Shown here: in pieces, positions 16,416 to 23,818 of the stretch
How positions within the stretch are numbered: position 1 is the first letter of the stretch
Layout of the letters: each line of letters begins with the position of its first letter
From: JANNRA01 sp031401035
GTDB lineage: Bacteria; Desulfobacterota; Binatia; HRBIN30; CADEER01
DNA: 64,000 bases
Assembly: GCA_031401035.1 (NCBI GenBank)
Contig: JANNRA010000118.1
Span: 1-64,000 of the forward strand
Direction of reading: 5' to 3'
Position numbers and translations under genes: made by a program
Notes under the pieces: model-generated
Seen by the model: only the letters and a program-made list of their open reading frames with translations
The model's database searches: none
What the model was told of the DNA's origin: nothing

Positions 16416-17600
16416 TCAGTGAGGGTTGGTGAAGCCGGCCGGCCGCGTGAAGGTCTCGGCACGGCCCGGCGGCGTCGGTACGCGCTGGCGCTGCTTGCGC
16501 GCCAGGCGCAGCAACACCTTCATGGATGTCTCGAACTCGGTCATCGGGCGAACCTCGAAGACGCCGTCAGCCGCGGCGCCGTCAAACAGCGCCTCGCCGC
16601 GCGGCGTCCGCAGCACGACGATGGTCCAGTCGGTCGCGCCGACGCCACCGCACGAGAGGTCGGCCAGCTCGGCCGAGAAGTCGCCGCAGTGGTGACATTC
16701 GGGCCGCGCGTACTGCTGCGCCTGCTTGAGCGGGATCTCGACGCGCTGGCCGTCGCGGGTGTCGATGAGGACCTTGCCCTTGACGTTGAACTTGGTGATG
16801 TCGGCAAGATCGATGCCGAGCCGCCCCTCGATCAGGTCGCGCATCAGGCCGTCGAAGGTGAACACCTCGCTGCACAGTAGGCCGATTGTCAGGGCGACAC
16901 GCTCGCCGAAGCCTTTGAGGAACTTCGTCTGACGCTCGATGTGCTTTTCCTTCTTGCGGCCATTGTCCAGCAGGGCGGGGTCGGCGAGCTGCATCTTGCG
17001 CACCGGGGTCACCTGACAGGGGACGCCGACGAAGGCGACGCGCGTGAGGTCCTGCTTCGCCGCCTGCTCCAGCGCCAGAGTGTTCGGGCAGTATGTGTAC
17101 CAGGAGCTGGCGCTGGCCAGGATCTCGGCCTCGGTCGTGACCGCGCGCGGCACCGGCACACACGGGGCGGCGGGGTCGATGGTCGAGACGATCGCGCCGT
17201 CGATCTCGTCGCGGCGGCGCAGCCACGCCAGCAACCCGGTGACGACGCCGCCGTCCTCGCAGCGGGCGCGCACGCTGGCGTCGGTCATACGCGCCGCGAC
17301 GACGCGGCGGTAGGGGCCGAACATGCCGCGATAGACTTGGTCGAGCGGACCGAAGACGCGCTCGGCGAGGTGGTGCTCACGCTCGCCGAGGCGCGGACAG
17401 ACCTGCGCACAGACATCACACCCGATGCCCTCGCTGATGCCGCAGTGATCGAACGCGGCGCTCGCCTTGGCCACTTGTTTGGGCTTGCCGCCGAGGTAGT
17501 CGATGACGTTGTGCGGACAGACCAGCACGCAGGCGCCGCACTCGCAGCAACTGCCATACTCCACCACCTCGTTCATCATCTGCTTGAAGGTGGCGTGCAT
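16416..17600 (-). CDS. FrhB-family (coenzyme F420 hydrogenase/dehydrogenase beta subunit) protein
   Basis: A 394-residue flavo-iron-sulfur protein. An N-terminal [4Fe-4S] motif (Cys18, 21, 24, 28 in CCECGACVLVCP) is followed by CDVCAQVCP. The FrhB N-domain is marked by ARCEDGGVVTGLLAWL and the C-domain by FVGVPCQVTPVRK, LTIGLLCSEVF and CHHCGDFSAELADLSCGG. Family members reduce or oxidise F420 in hydrogenases, F420 dehydrogenases and sulfite or glutamate synthases; some use other acceptors. No partner catalytic subunit is adjacent, so the electron donor is open. Start ATG 17600 (an in-frame TTG lies 15 bases earlier). It is followed 4 bases later by the signalling gene, suggesting co-expression. 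Confidence 0.87.
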   Translation of the reverse strand: MHATFKQMMNEVVEYGSCCECGACVLVCPHNVIDYLGGKPKQVAKASAAFDHCGISEGIGCDVCAQVCPRLGEREHHLAERVFGPLDQVYRGMFGPYRRVVAARMTDASVRARCEDGGVVTGLLAWLRRRDEIDGAIVSTIDPAAPCVPVPRAVTTEAEILASASSWYTYCPNTLALEQAAKQDLTRVAFVGVPCQVTPVRKMQLADPALLDNGRKKEKHIERQTKFLKGFGERVALTIGLLCSEVFTFDGLMRDLIEGRLGIDLADITKFNVKGKVLIDTRDGQRVEIPLKQAQQYARPECHHCGDFSAELADLSCGGVGATDWTIVVLRTPRGEALFDGAAADGVFEVRPMTEFETSMKVLLRLARKQRQRVPTPPGRAETFTRPAGFTNPH

Positions 17601-17613
17601 GGGGTGTGGCCTC

Positions 17614-17643
17614 AAAACAAAAGCGGGGCCGTGGGAGCCCCGC
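17614..17643 (-). terminator. Rho-independent terminator of uvrC
   Basis: On the minus strand, a GC-only 7-bp stem (GCGGGGC / GCCCCGC, arms at 17637-17643 and 17623-17629) with a 7-base loop is followed by TTTTGTTTT. It begins 5 bases after the uvrC stop and ends 14 bases before the FrhB start, so the two genes are separate transcription units. Confidence 0.9.
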
Positions 17644-17648
17644 CTTCG

Positions 17649-19667
17649 TCACGCATAGTCCCCGGAATCTGGGGAGTCAACGTCGCGTTCCGCGTCGGCC
17701 ACCGGCTGTGGTTGTGCCCCGTCCTCATCGACCTCATCCCCACCCATGGGTACCGCTACCAAGCGGCCCCGGCGTGAGTCAACGTCGCCCGGCGTCGGCA
17801 GTCGGGAGAGCGCGGCATGGATCGTCTCGGCCAGTCCCACGGCGATCCCGGGCACCGCGGCAAACTCCTCGACGCTGGCGGCGCGCATGCGCCTGACGCT
17901 GCCGAAGGCCCGCAACAGGCGTCGGCGCCGCTCGGCGCCGACGCCGGGGGTGGGGTCGAGCGCCGAGGTGAGCCGCTCCTTGCCGCGCAGTCCGCGGTGG
18001 TACGTGATGGCGAAGCGGTGCGCCTCGTCGCGTAACCGCTGCAGCAGAAACAGCGCATGCGAGTTGCGGCGCAGGACGACCGGATTGACCCGTCCGGGCA
18101 GGAAGACGCGCTCGTCGCTGCGCTCGATGGTGGCCTCGCGCGCAGCCCGCACGACGCGCATCTTCGCCAGACCGACGGCGTCGACCTGATCGATGCCGAG
18201 CTCGCGCAGCACGGCCAGGGCGACATTGAGCTGGCCGATGCCCCCATCCACCACCAACAAGTCCGGATACGCGCCGTCGCGCTGGGCGCTGGCGAAGCGG
18301 CGTCGCAACACCTCGAGCATCATGGCAAAATCGTCCTGCCCGGCCACCTGCTTGATGCGGAAGCGGCGATAGCCGTCCTTATCCGAGCGGCCCTGGTCAA
18401 AGACGACCAGCGAGCCGACCGCCGTACCGCCTTGAAGAGTCGAGATATCGACGCACTCGATGCGCTTCGGGGCGCCGCGCAGATGCAGTTTGCGGCGTAG
18501 CTCATCGCTGATGCGCTCGTACTGGTGCTCGCCGTCCTGGCGCTCGCGAAAGCTCTGCTCGGCGTTGTCGCGCGCCATCTCGAGCAGGCGCACCCGATCA
18601 CCGCGCTGCGGCCGCAGGATTTCAACCCGCCGCCCCTTGCGCTCGCTCAGGTACTCGATGCGTACCGCCTGGTCCTCGAGTTCAACCGGCAGGACCACCT
18701 CGTCGGGCACGTAGCGCTCGCCCTGGTAGAATTGGGCCACCAGCGCGCGCACCAACTCCTCGTCGGGCAGCTCGACGTCGTCGAGGCGGTAGGCCTGATT
18801 GCCGGTCAACTTGCCCTGACGCACAAACAGCACCTGCGCCTCGATGAAGCCGCCCTCGCGGTAGACCCCGAAGATGTCCTGATCGCCGCCGCCGTGCGCG
18901 ACCACCTGCTGACGTTCCTGCGTCTTTTCAATGGCGCGCAGCCGATCGCGCAGCCGTGCCGCGTCCTCAAAGCGCTCCGCCGTCGCGGCGGCCAGCATCT
19001 CGGCGCGCATCTGCTGGATCAGCTCGACCGGTTTGCCGGCGAGCAGCAACAGCGCCTCGCGGACGTGTCCGTCATACTCGGCCCGGTCGACCGGCAGGCA
19101 GCAGGGCGCCAGGCAGCGCTTGATCTGGTACTCCAGGCACGGCCTGGCGCGGTTCCGGAAAACGCCGTCGGCACATGTGCGCAGCGGGATCACCTTGCGC
19201 AGCGTCTCGAGTGTCTCGCGCACACTCAGCCCCGACGGGTACGGTCCGAAGTACTTGCTGCCGTCCTTGACGATCTTGCGCGTCAGGATGACGCGCGGCC
19301 AGGCGTCCTGCACCGTGACCTTGACGCTGGCGTACGTCTTGTCGTCTTTGAGCCGGATGTTGTAGCGCGGCTTGTACTGCTTGATGAGGTTGTTCTCGAG
19401 GATCAACGCTTCCTTCTCGCTGGCGGTGACCAGCACATCGACGTCGCCGACGCGCTGCATGAGGAAGGCGACCTGCAGGCGCTCGTCGCCGCCGCGGAAG
19501 TAGGTGCGCACGCGGGTGCGCAGGCTGCGCGCCTTGCCGACGTAAATCACCTTGCCGTGTCGGTCCTTGAGCAGGTAGACGCCCGGCCGCGCCGGCAGCG
19601 CGTCGAGACGCTCGTCGAGCCGTCGCCGCGCGCCCCCATCCGGCGCCTCATGCACGTCCCCGTCCAT
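17649..19667 (-). CDS. uvrC: Excinuclease ABC subunit C
   Basis: Makes the dual incision in nucleotide excision repair together with UvrB. The 672-residue protein has the GIY-YIG nuclease domain (GVYLLKDRHGKVIYVGKARSLR, about 29-50), a Cys set around 164-190 (CADGVFRNRARPCLEYQIKRCLAPC), a UVR motif near 215-250, an RNase H-like domain with ECVDISTLQGG and LLVVDGGIGQLN, and tandem helix-hairpin-helices near 590-640. The family usually has DISH; here it is DIST, but the Asp is kept. The C-terminal 40 residues are acidic and not conserved. A terminator follows directly. Confidence 0.97.
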   Translation of the reverse strand: MDGDVHEAPDGGARRRLDERLDALPARPGVYLLKDRHGKVIYVGKARSLRTRVRTYFRGGDERLQVAFLMQRVGDVDVLVTASEKEALILENNLIKQYKPRYNIRLKDDKTYASVKVTVQDAWPRVILTRKIVKDGSKYFGPYPSGLSVRETLETLRKVIPLRTCADGVFRNRARPCLEYQIKRCLAPCCLPVDRAEYDGHVREALLLLAGKPVELIQQMRAEMLAAATAERFEDAARLRDRLRAIEKTQERQQVVAHGGGDQDIFGVYREGGFIEAQVLFVRQGKLTGNQAYRLDDVELPDEELVRALVAQFYQGERYVPDEVVLPVELEDQAVRIEYLSERKGRRVEILRPQRGDRVRLLEMARDNAEQSFRERQDGEHQYERISDELRRKLHLRGAPKRIECVDISTLQGGTAVGSLVVFDQGRSDKDGYRRFRIKQVAGQDDFAMMLEVLRRRFASAQRDGAYPDLLVVDGGIGQLNVALAVLRELGIDQVDAVGLAKMRVVRAAREATIERSDERVFLPGRVNPVVLRRNSHALFLLQRLRDEAHRFAITYHRGLRGKERLTSALDPTPGVGAERRRRLLRAFGSVRRMRAASVEEFAAVPGIAVGLAETIHAALSRLPTPGDVDSRRGRLVAVPMGGDEVDEDGAQPQPVADAERDVDSPDSGDYA

Positions 19668-19740
19668 TGGCGAGGACTATAGCCGCCGCGCCGCCGCAGC
19701 GCGACGGTGCTTGCCGAGCCGGGAAGGCCCCTGCTACGCA

Positions 19741-20817
19741 ATGTCGGCTATGCGCCGGGAACAGCTCTTTGCCGCCTTCTTCTTCGTCGCCTTCTGCTTC
19801 CTCCTCTATCAATTCTACCGCATCCTCTCGGATTTCCTCGGCCCGCTCAGTTACGCCGCCCTGCTGGCTTTCATCTTCCACCCCCTGCAGACGCGGCTGC
19901 GCGGGCTCGTCGGCGGGCGCGAGGGCCTCGCCGCCGGACTGATGACCCTGGCCACCTTGCTGCTGGTGGTGGTGCCGATGCTCTACCTGCTGACGATGGT
20001 CACCACCGAGTCGGTCGCGCTGTACGAAAACGTCAGCGCCTACGTGACCTCGGGCCGCTTGAGCCAACTGCTCGACCGCCTGCGCGCCTCGCGGCTCGGC
20101 GAATTGGTGCTGGAGTTCGGGCCGCGCCTGAAGATCGACCTCCCAGCCCTGTTGGTCAACGCCAGTCAGACCGTCAGCGGCTTCCTGGTCGCCCAGGCGC
20201 CGGCGGCGGCGGCGAACATCTTCCGCGCCGTGGTGAACTTCTTCTTCGCCGCGTTCGCCATGTTCTTCTTCTTCCGCGACGGCGACCGCATGGTCCACGC
20301 GCTGCGCGACCTGATCCCGATGGCCGCGGCCGACAAGGACGTCATCGTCACGCGCTTCGGCGAAACGCTCAGCGCCGTGGTCCTCGGCACCGCCGTCACC
20401 TCCGCCGCGCAGGGCCTGCTCGGCGGCATCGCCTATTGGGGGCTCGGCGTCCCGTTCGCGGTGCTGCTGGCGTTCACCACCGCCTTCCTGTCGCTCATTC
20501 CCTACGCCGGCCCCCTGGTGTGGATCGGCGTGGCGCTCTACTTCGCCGCCGGCGGCGACTACCTACGCGCCGGCCTGATGGTCGGCTGGGGCGCGCTCGT
20601 CATCGGCAGCGCCGACAATTTCATTCGCCCGCTCATCATCGGCGGCCGCACCCAGATTCCAACGGTCTTCCTGTTCTTCGGCATCCTCGGCGGCCTGCAG
20701 GCCTACGGCTTCCTCGGCATGTTCCTCGGCCCGGCCGTGATCGCCATCCTGGTCGCCTTCGCGCGGATCTTCCGCGAGCAGTACGCCACCGACCCCGCGG
20801 CTGGAGCGATCCCATAG
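19741..20817 (+). CDS. AI-2E/PerM family membrane transporter
   Basis: A 358-residue protein with about eight hydrophobic segments and the family layout: two helices at the N-terminus, a large extracytoplasmic/amphipathic region (about 90-150), then FFFFRDGDRMV, FGETLSAVVLGTAVTSAAQGLLGGIAYW, SLIPYAGPLVW, DNFIRPLIIGGRTQIPTVFLFFGILGGLQAYGF and FLGPAVIA. Members export autoinducer-2 or act as Na+/H+ antiporters; substrate unknown here. Start ATG 19741 or ATG 19750. It is divergent from uvrC, and the cupredoxin lipoprotein follows after 50 bases. Confidence 0.9.
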   Translation: MSAMRREQLFAAFFFVAFCFLLYQFYRILSDFLGPLSYAALLAFIFHPLQTRLRGLVGGREGLAAGLMTLATLLLVVVPMLYLLTMVTTESVALYENVSAYVTSGRLSQLLDRLRASRLGELVLEFGPRLKIDLPALLVNASQTVSGFLVAQAPAAAANIFRAVVNFFFAAFAMFFFFRDGDRMVHALRDLIPMAAADKDVIVTRFGETLSAVVLGTAVTSAAQGLLGGIAYWGLGVPFAVLLAFTTAFLSLIPYAGPLVWIGVALYFAAGGDYLRAGLMVGWGALVIGSADNFIRPLIIGGRTQIPTVFLFFGILGGLQAYGFLGMFLGPAVIAILVAFARIFREQYATDPAAGAIP

Positions 20818-20867
20818 GGTTGGGCGTCCAGTCGCGGCTACGACAGTGCGAGTTCTGGAGGGTTTTT

Positions 20868-21632
20868 GTGACGACTCGTTGCCTCGCTTCCCTGGCCGCC
20901 GCCCTATTGGCCGTCAGCCTCGCCGCGTGCAGTGACTCCGGCTCGGCGCCCGCGGCGGCAGCGAAGAACGCCACGCCGGTCGACGCCGCCACCGCCGGTA
21001 CGATCACCGTCGCGGTCGGGTACAGTGGCGCCGCGCCGGCGCCGAAAGCGATCAACATGGCCGGCGTCCCGGCGTGTGCGGCGCTGCACCCGGAGCCGGT
21101 GCTCGCGACACCCATCGCGGTACTGGACGGCCGGCTGGCAAACGCCGTGGTGTACATCCAGAGCGGCTTTGGCGAACGCGGCTTCGCGCCGCCAACCGAG
21201 CCAGTGGTCGTCGACCAGAAAGGCTGCCTCTATAAACCGCGCGTCACGGCGGTGATGATCGGCCAACCGCTGCGGTTCCTCAACAGTGACGCCGAGGGGC
21301 ACAACGTGCATGGCAAGCCCACCACCAACGACGGCTGGAACTTCACCATGAACCGGCCGGGATCGATCCGGGCGGTGACGCTGGCGACGGCGGAGCTGGG
21401 TATCCCGGTCGGCTGCGACATCCACCCTTGGATGCGCGCCTACATTTCCGTCTTCGACAACCCGTATTTCGCGGTCACACCGGCGGACGGAGCAGCCATT
21501 CTCCGCAACGTGCCGCCGGGCACCTACGTCCTCGGAGTCTGGCACGAGACGCTTGGCATCCTGGTCAAGCCGGTGACGCTGCCGCCGAGCGGCAGCGTCA
21601 CCGTGGATTTCCAGTACCAGCCGCCGAGCTGA
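20868..21632 (+). CDS. Cupredoxin-domain lipoprotein
   Basis: A 254-residue exported lipoprotein. GTG 20868 is preceded by TGGAGG at 6 bases. Residues 1-21 form a lipoprotein signal ending LAAC with Cys21. The part from 45 to 200 is a plastocyanin/azurin-like domain with a likely type 1 copper set: His145 (or His148) in EGHNVHG, then Cys183, His186 and Met189 in GCDIHPWM. The remainder (PADGAAILRNVPPGTYVLGVWHETLG) is a carboxypeptidase-regulatory-like beta domain. Such proteins carry electrons or copper in the periplasm. The gene converges on the PuuD-like gene with a 9-base gap. Confidence 0.87.
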   Translation: MTTRCLASLAAALLAVSLAACSDSGSAPAAAAKNATPVDAATAGTITVAVGYSGAAPAPKAINMAGVPACAALHPEPVLATPIAVLDGRLANAVVYIQSGFGERGFAPPTEPVVVDQKGCLYKPRVTAVMIGQPLRFLNSDAEGHNVHGKPTTNDGWNFTMNRPGSIRAVTLATAELGIPVGCDIHPWMRAYISVFDNPYFAVTPADGAAILRNVPPGTYVLGVWHETLGILVKPVTLPPSGSVTVDFQYQPPS

Positions 21633-21641
21633 CGGCCGGGG

Positions 21642-22388
21642 TCAGAAACCCTTGACGGTTTTCGACTTGCCGTAGAGCCAGTACACCGCGCCCCAGCCCA
21701 GCAGCACCGCCACGCAGAGCGTCACCGGGTTGGCGGCATACGTCGCGTGCTGGTTCATCATTGTGAAAATGAGCGGCACCGACATGTAGGTGTTCTGCTT
21801 CGAGCGCGCGCCCGCGAGTGCCACCAGAGCCGCATCGACCGGCGTGCCGTCCTTGGTGGCGCGAATGATCTTCTGCTGCGCCGGCCAGATCCGGAACCAC
21901 ACGTTGTACGCCATGATCGTGCCGAACATGGCGCCGAGGTGGATGGTATAGGCGCGGAAGCTGAAGTTGGCGGCCAAGGCCATGAAGGCCACGAACACAC
22001 AGACGATCACCAGGCCGGCGATGAACCCCACCTTCGGATCGGCGAGCACCGACTTGTACAGTGCATCGTAGATGAAGGGCGCCAGGAACGTCAGTGCCAC
22101 CGCGAACAGCGCCAGCGCGTTCCACTCGCCGCCGAAGTCGAACATGATGCCGCCGTGGTAAAATACCAAGAGCAGCAGGAGCACCCCGGTGACCCAGGTG
22201 TAGGCGGCGCCCCAGCGGAAGAAGTAGAGGGCGCGGGGCATCATCTCCGGCACCACCTTCTTCTTCGTCTCCGCGTCCATCGTCGGCGCGAACTGCGCGT
22301 TGACGAAGTTGAAGTAGTACAAATGTCCGATCCACATGACGCCGGCGACGATGTGAATCCAACGCGCCAACACGGCAATAAGGTCCAT
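21642..22388 (-). CDS. PuuD-like integral membrane protein
   Basis: A 248-residue protein with about seven transmembrane segments that matches the membrane part of PuuD-type urate hydroxylases: RWIHIVAGVMWIGHLYYFNFVN at the N-terminus, a central YNVWFRIWPAQQKII and ARSKQNTYMSVPLIFTMMNQH. Histidines in helices 1 and others could bind haem. The C-terminal cytochrome c domain of true PuuD is absent, so urate oxidation is doubtful; it may be a quinone- or haem-linked membrane protein. GGGAG lies before ATG 22388. No purine catabolism gene is nearby. Confidence 0.75.
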   Translation of the reverse strand: MDLIAVLARWIHIVAGVMWIGHLYYFNFVNAQFAPTMDAETKKKVVPEMMPRALYFFRWGAAYTWVTGVLLLLLVFYHGGIMFDFGGEWNALALFAVALTFLAPFIYDALYKSVLADPKVGFIAGLVIVCVFVAFMALAANFSFRAYTIHLGAMFGTIMAYNVWFRIWPAQQKIIRATKDGTPVDAALVALAGARSKQNTYMSVPLIFTMMNQHATYAANPVTLCVAVLLGWGAVYWLYGKSKTVKGF

Positions 22389-22484
22389 GGCGTCTCCCTT
22401 ACTCAAGCCCGAAAACAAGATGGTCGCTGCGTGTAGGGCGTGCTCCGGTCGCTTGTCAACCGACCCCGCGTGGGCCGCGGCCGT

Positions 22485-23729
22485 TCACGCATTGCGCCGC
22501 GGGCCCGCCTGCGGGTTCAATGCCGCAACACACGCCATCGCCAGCAGCGTCGCCACGGCGATGGCGGCAAACGCCGGGACATAGCTGCCGCTGACGTCGC
22601 GCACCGCGCCGGCGAGCGGGATAGCGAGCGCCTGGGTGATGACGATGACCGGCGTCATCCACCCCGAGATGGCGCCGTAGTGGAGGCGGCCGAAGGCTGT
22701 CGCCACCACCGTCGCCCACAGCGTGGCGTTGCCGCCCATGGCGAAGCCGTAGACGATGACAAAGGCGATCAGCGACGCCAGTGACGTCGGCGCGACCAGC
22801 AGCCCGATGCCCAGTGCCTGCAGCGCGAAGCACAGGAGCAGGATGCGGCGCTGGCCGAAGCGGTCGAGCAGCGCGCCGAAGCCCAGCTTGCCGACCACCC
22901 CGACGCCGGCGGTCGCCCCCAGTACCCACGCCGCCTGCCCGACCGGCAGACCGCGGTCGGTGAGGAAGGCGATCTCGTGCAGCAAGGTCGCCGACAGCCC
23001 GGCGCTGGTGAGCGAGAAGGCGGCCGCGATGAGCCAGAAGTTCCGGCTGCGCACCGCCTGCGCCGCGCTCCACGAGCGCTCGATCTCGGCGATGATGCCC
23101 GGGTCGGCACCAGACACCGGCACCGCCTCGCCATCTGGTCGGAGACCCATCGTTTCCGGTGAGCGCCGCATGAACAGCGCCACCGGCGGGACAGCGCCGG
23201 CGAGGATCACCAGGCTCAGCCACCCGAAGGCGCTGCGCCACCCCTGCTGCTCGACCAACCACTGCGTCAGCGGAACAAAGATCACGCCCCCCATCGAGAT
23301 CCCCGCGGTGGCGAGGCCGAGCGCCTGGCCGCGGCGTCGGATGAACCAGCGCGCCACCGCCGCGTTGCTCGGCAAGCCACCGAGCGCCGTGGCGCCGAAC
23401 GAGACGATGGCGCCCATCAGAAGGTAGAAGCCGGCCAGCGATTCGACGTGCTGCAAGAGCGCGAAGCCGAGCGCCATCGCCGTCGCGCCCGCCAGCTGCG
23501 CCGGCCGCGCGCCGCGCCGGTCGACGACCCGCCCGACCAGCGGCGAGTAGAGCGCGCCGCACAGGGACACCAGCGAAAAGCCGATCGACGCCTCGGCACG
23601 CGTCCAACCGAACTCCGCCGTCAGCGGCTGCAGGAACACCCCGAAGCTGTAGAAGACGATGCCGGTCGTAATGCAGTGCGTGACGAACGCGACCGCGACG
23701 ATCGTCCAGCCGTAAAAGGGGGTGCGCAT
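22485..23729 (-). CDS. MFS transporter, monocarboxylate/oxalate-formate type
   Basis: A 414-residue 12-helix carrier. MRTPFYGWTIVAVAF, FGVFLQPLTAEFGWTRAEAS and SLCGALYSPLVGRVVDRRGAR are the opening pattern of the MCT/OxlT branch, and RFGQRRILL follows helix 8 as the repeated motif A. ARWFIRRRGQALGLATAGISMGG is typical of helix 4-5. The substrate is probably a small organic acid but is not determinable. Start ATG 23729; an in-frame region upstream lies inside the divergent hydrolase gene and is not used. Divergent from the secreted glycoside hydrolase across 89 bases. Confidence 0.9.
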   Translation of the reverse strand: MRTPFYGWTIVAVAFVTHCITTGIVFYSFGVFLQPLTAEFGWTRAEASIGFSLVSLCGALYSPLVGRVVDRRGARPAQLAGATAMALGFALLQHVESLAGFYLLMGAIVSFGATALGGLPSNAAVARWFIRRRGQALGLATAGISMGGVIFVPLTQWLVEQQGWRSAFGWLSLVILAGAVPPVALFMRRSPETMGLRPDGEAVPVSGADPGIIAEIERSWSAAQAVRSRNFWLIAAAFSLTSAGLSATLLHEIAFLTDRGLPVGQAAWVLGATAGVGVVGKLGFGALLDRFGQRRILLLCFALQALGIGLLVAPTSLASLIAFVIVYGFAMGGNATLWATVVATAFGRLHYGAISGWMTPVIVITQALAIPLAGAVRDVSGSYVPAFAAIAVATLLAMACVAALNPQAGPRRNA

Positions 23730-23818
23730 CGGTCGAGCCCCGTCGCCTAACCCCGGTCCGCCAGCGGCGCAAGGCGCCGGCGTTCCCATCCGGCGCCGTG
23801 CTCCGGTATGGATGGGGC

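Noticed and set aside
19741..20867. A frame running through the AI-2E permease gene into the cupredoxin gene, which could be read as a fusion
   Set aside because: The upstream part is the wrong frame of the permease; GTG 20868 has a good ribosome site and opens on a lipoprotein signal.
21642..22388. Urate hydroxylase assignment for the PuuD-like protein
   Set aside because: The cytochrome c domain is missing and no purine degradation gene is present, so only the membrane-domain similarity is reported.
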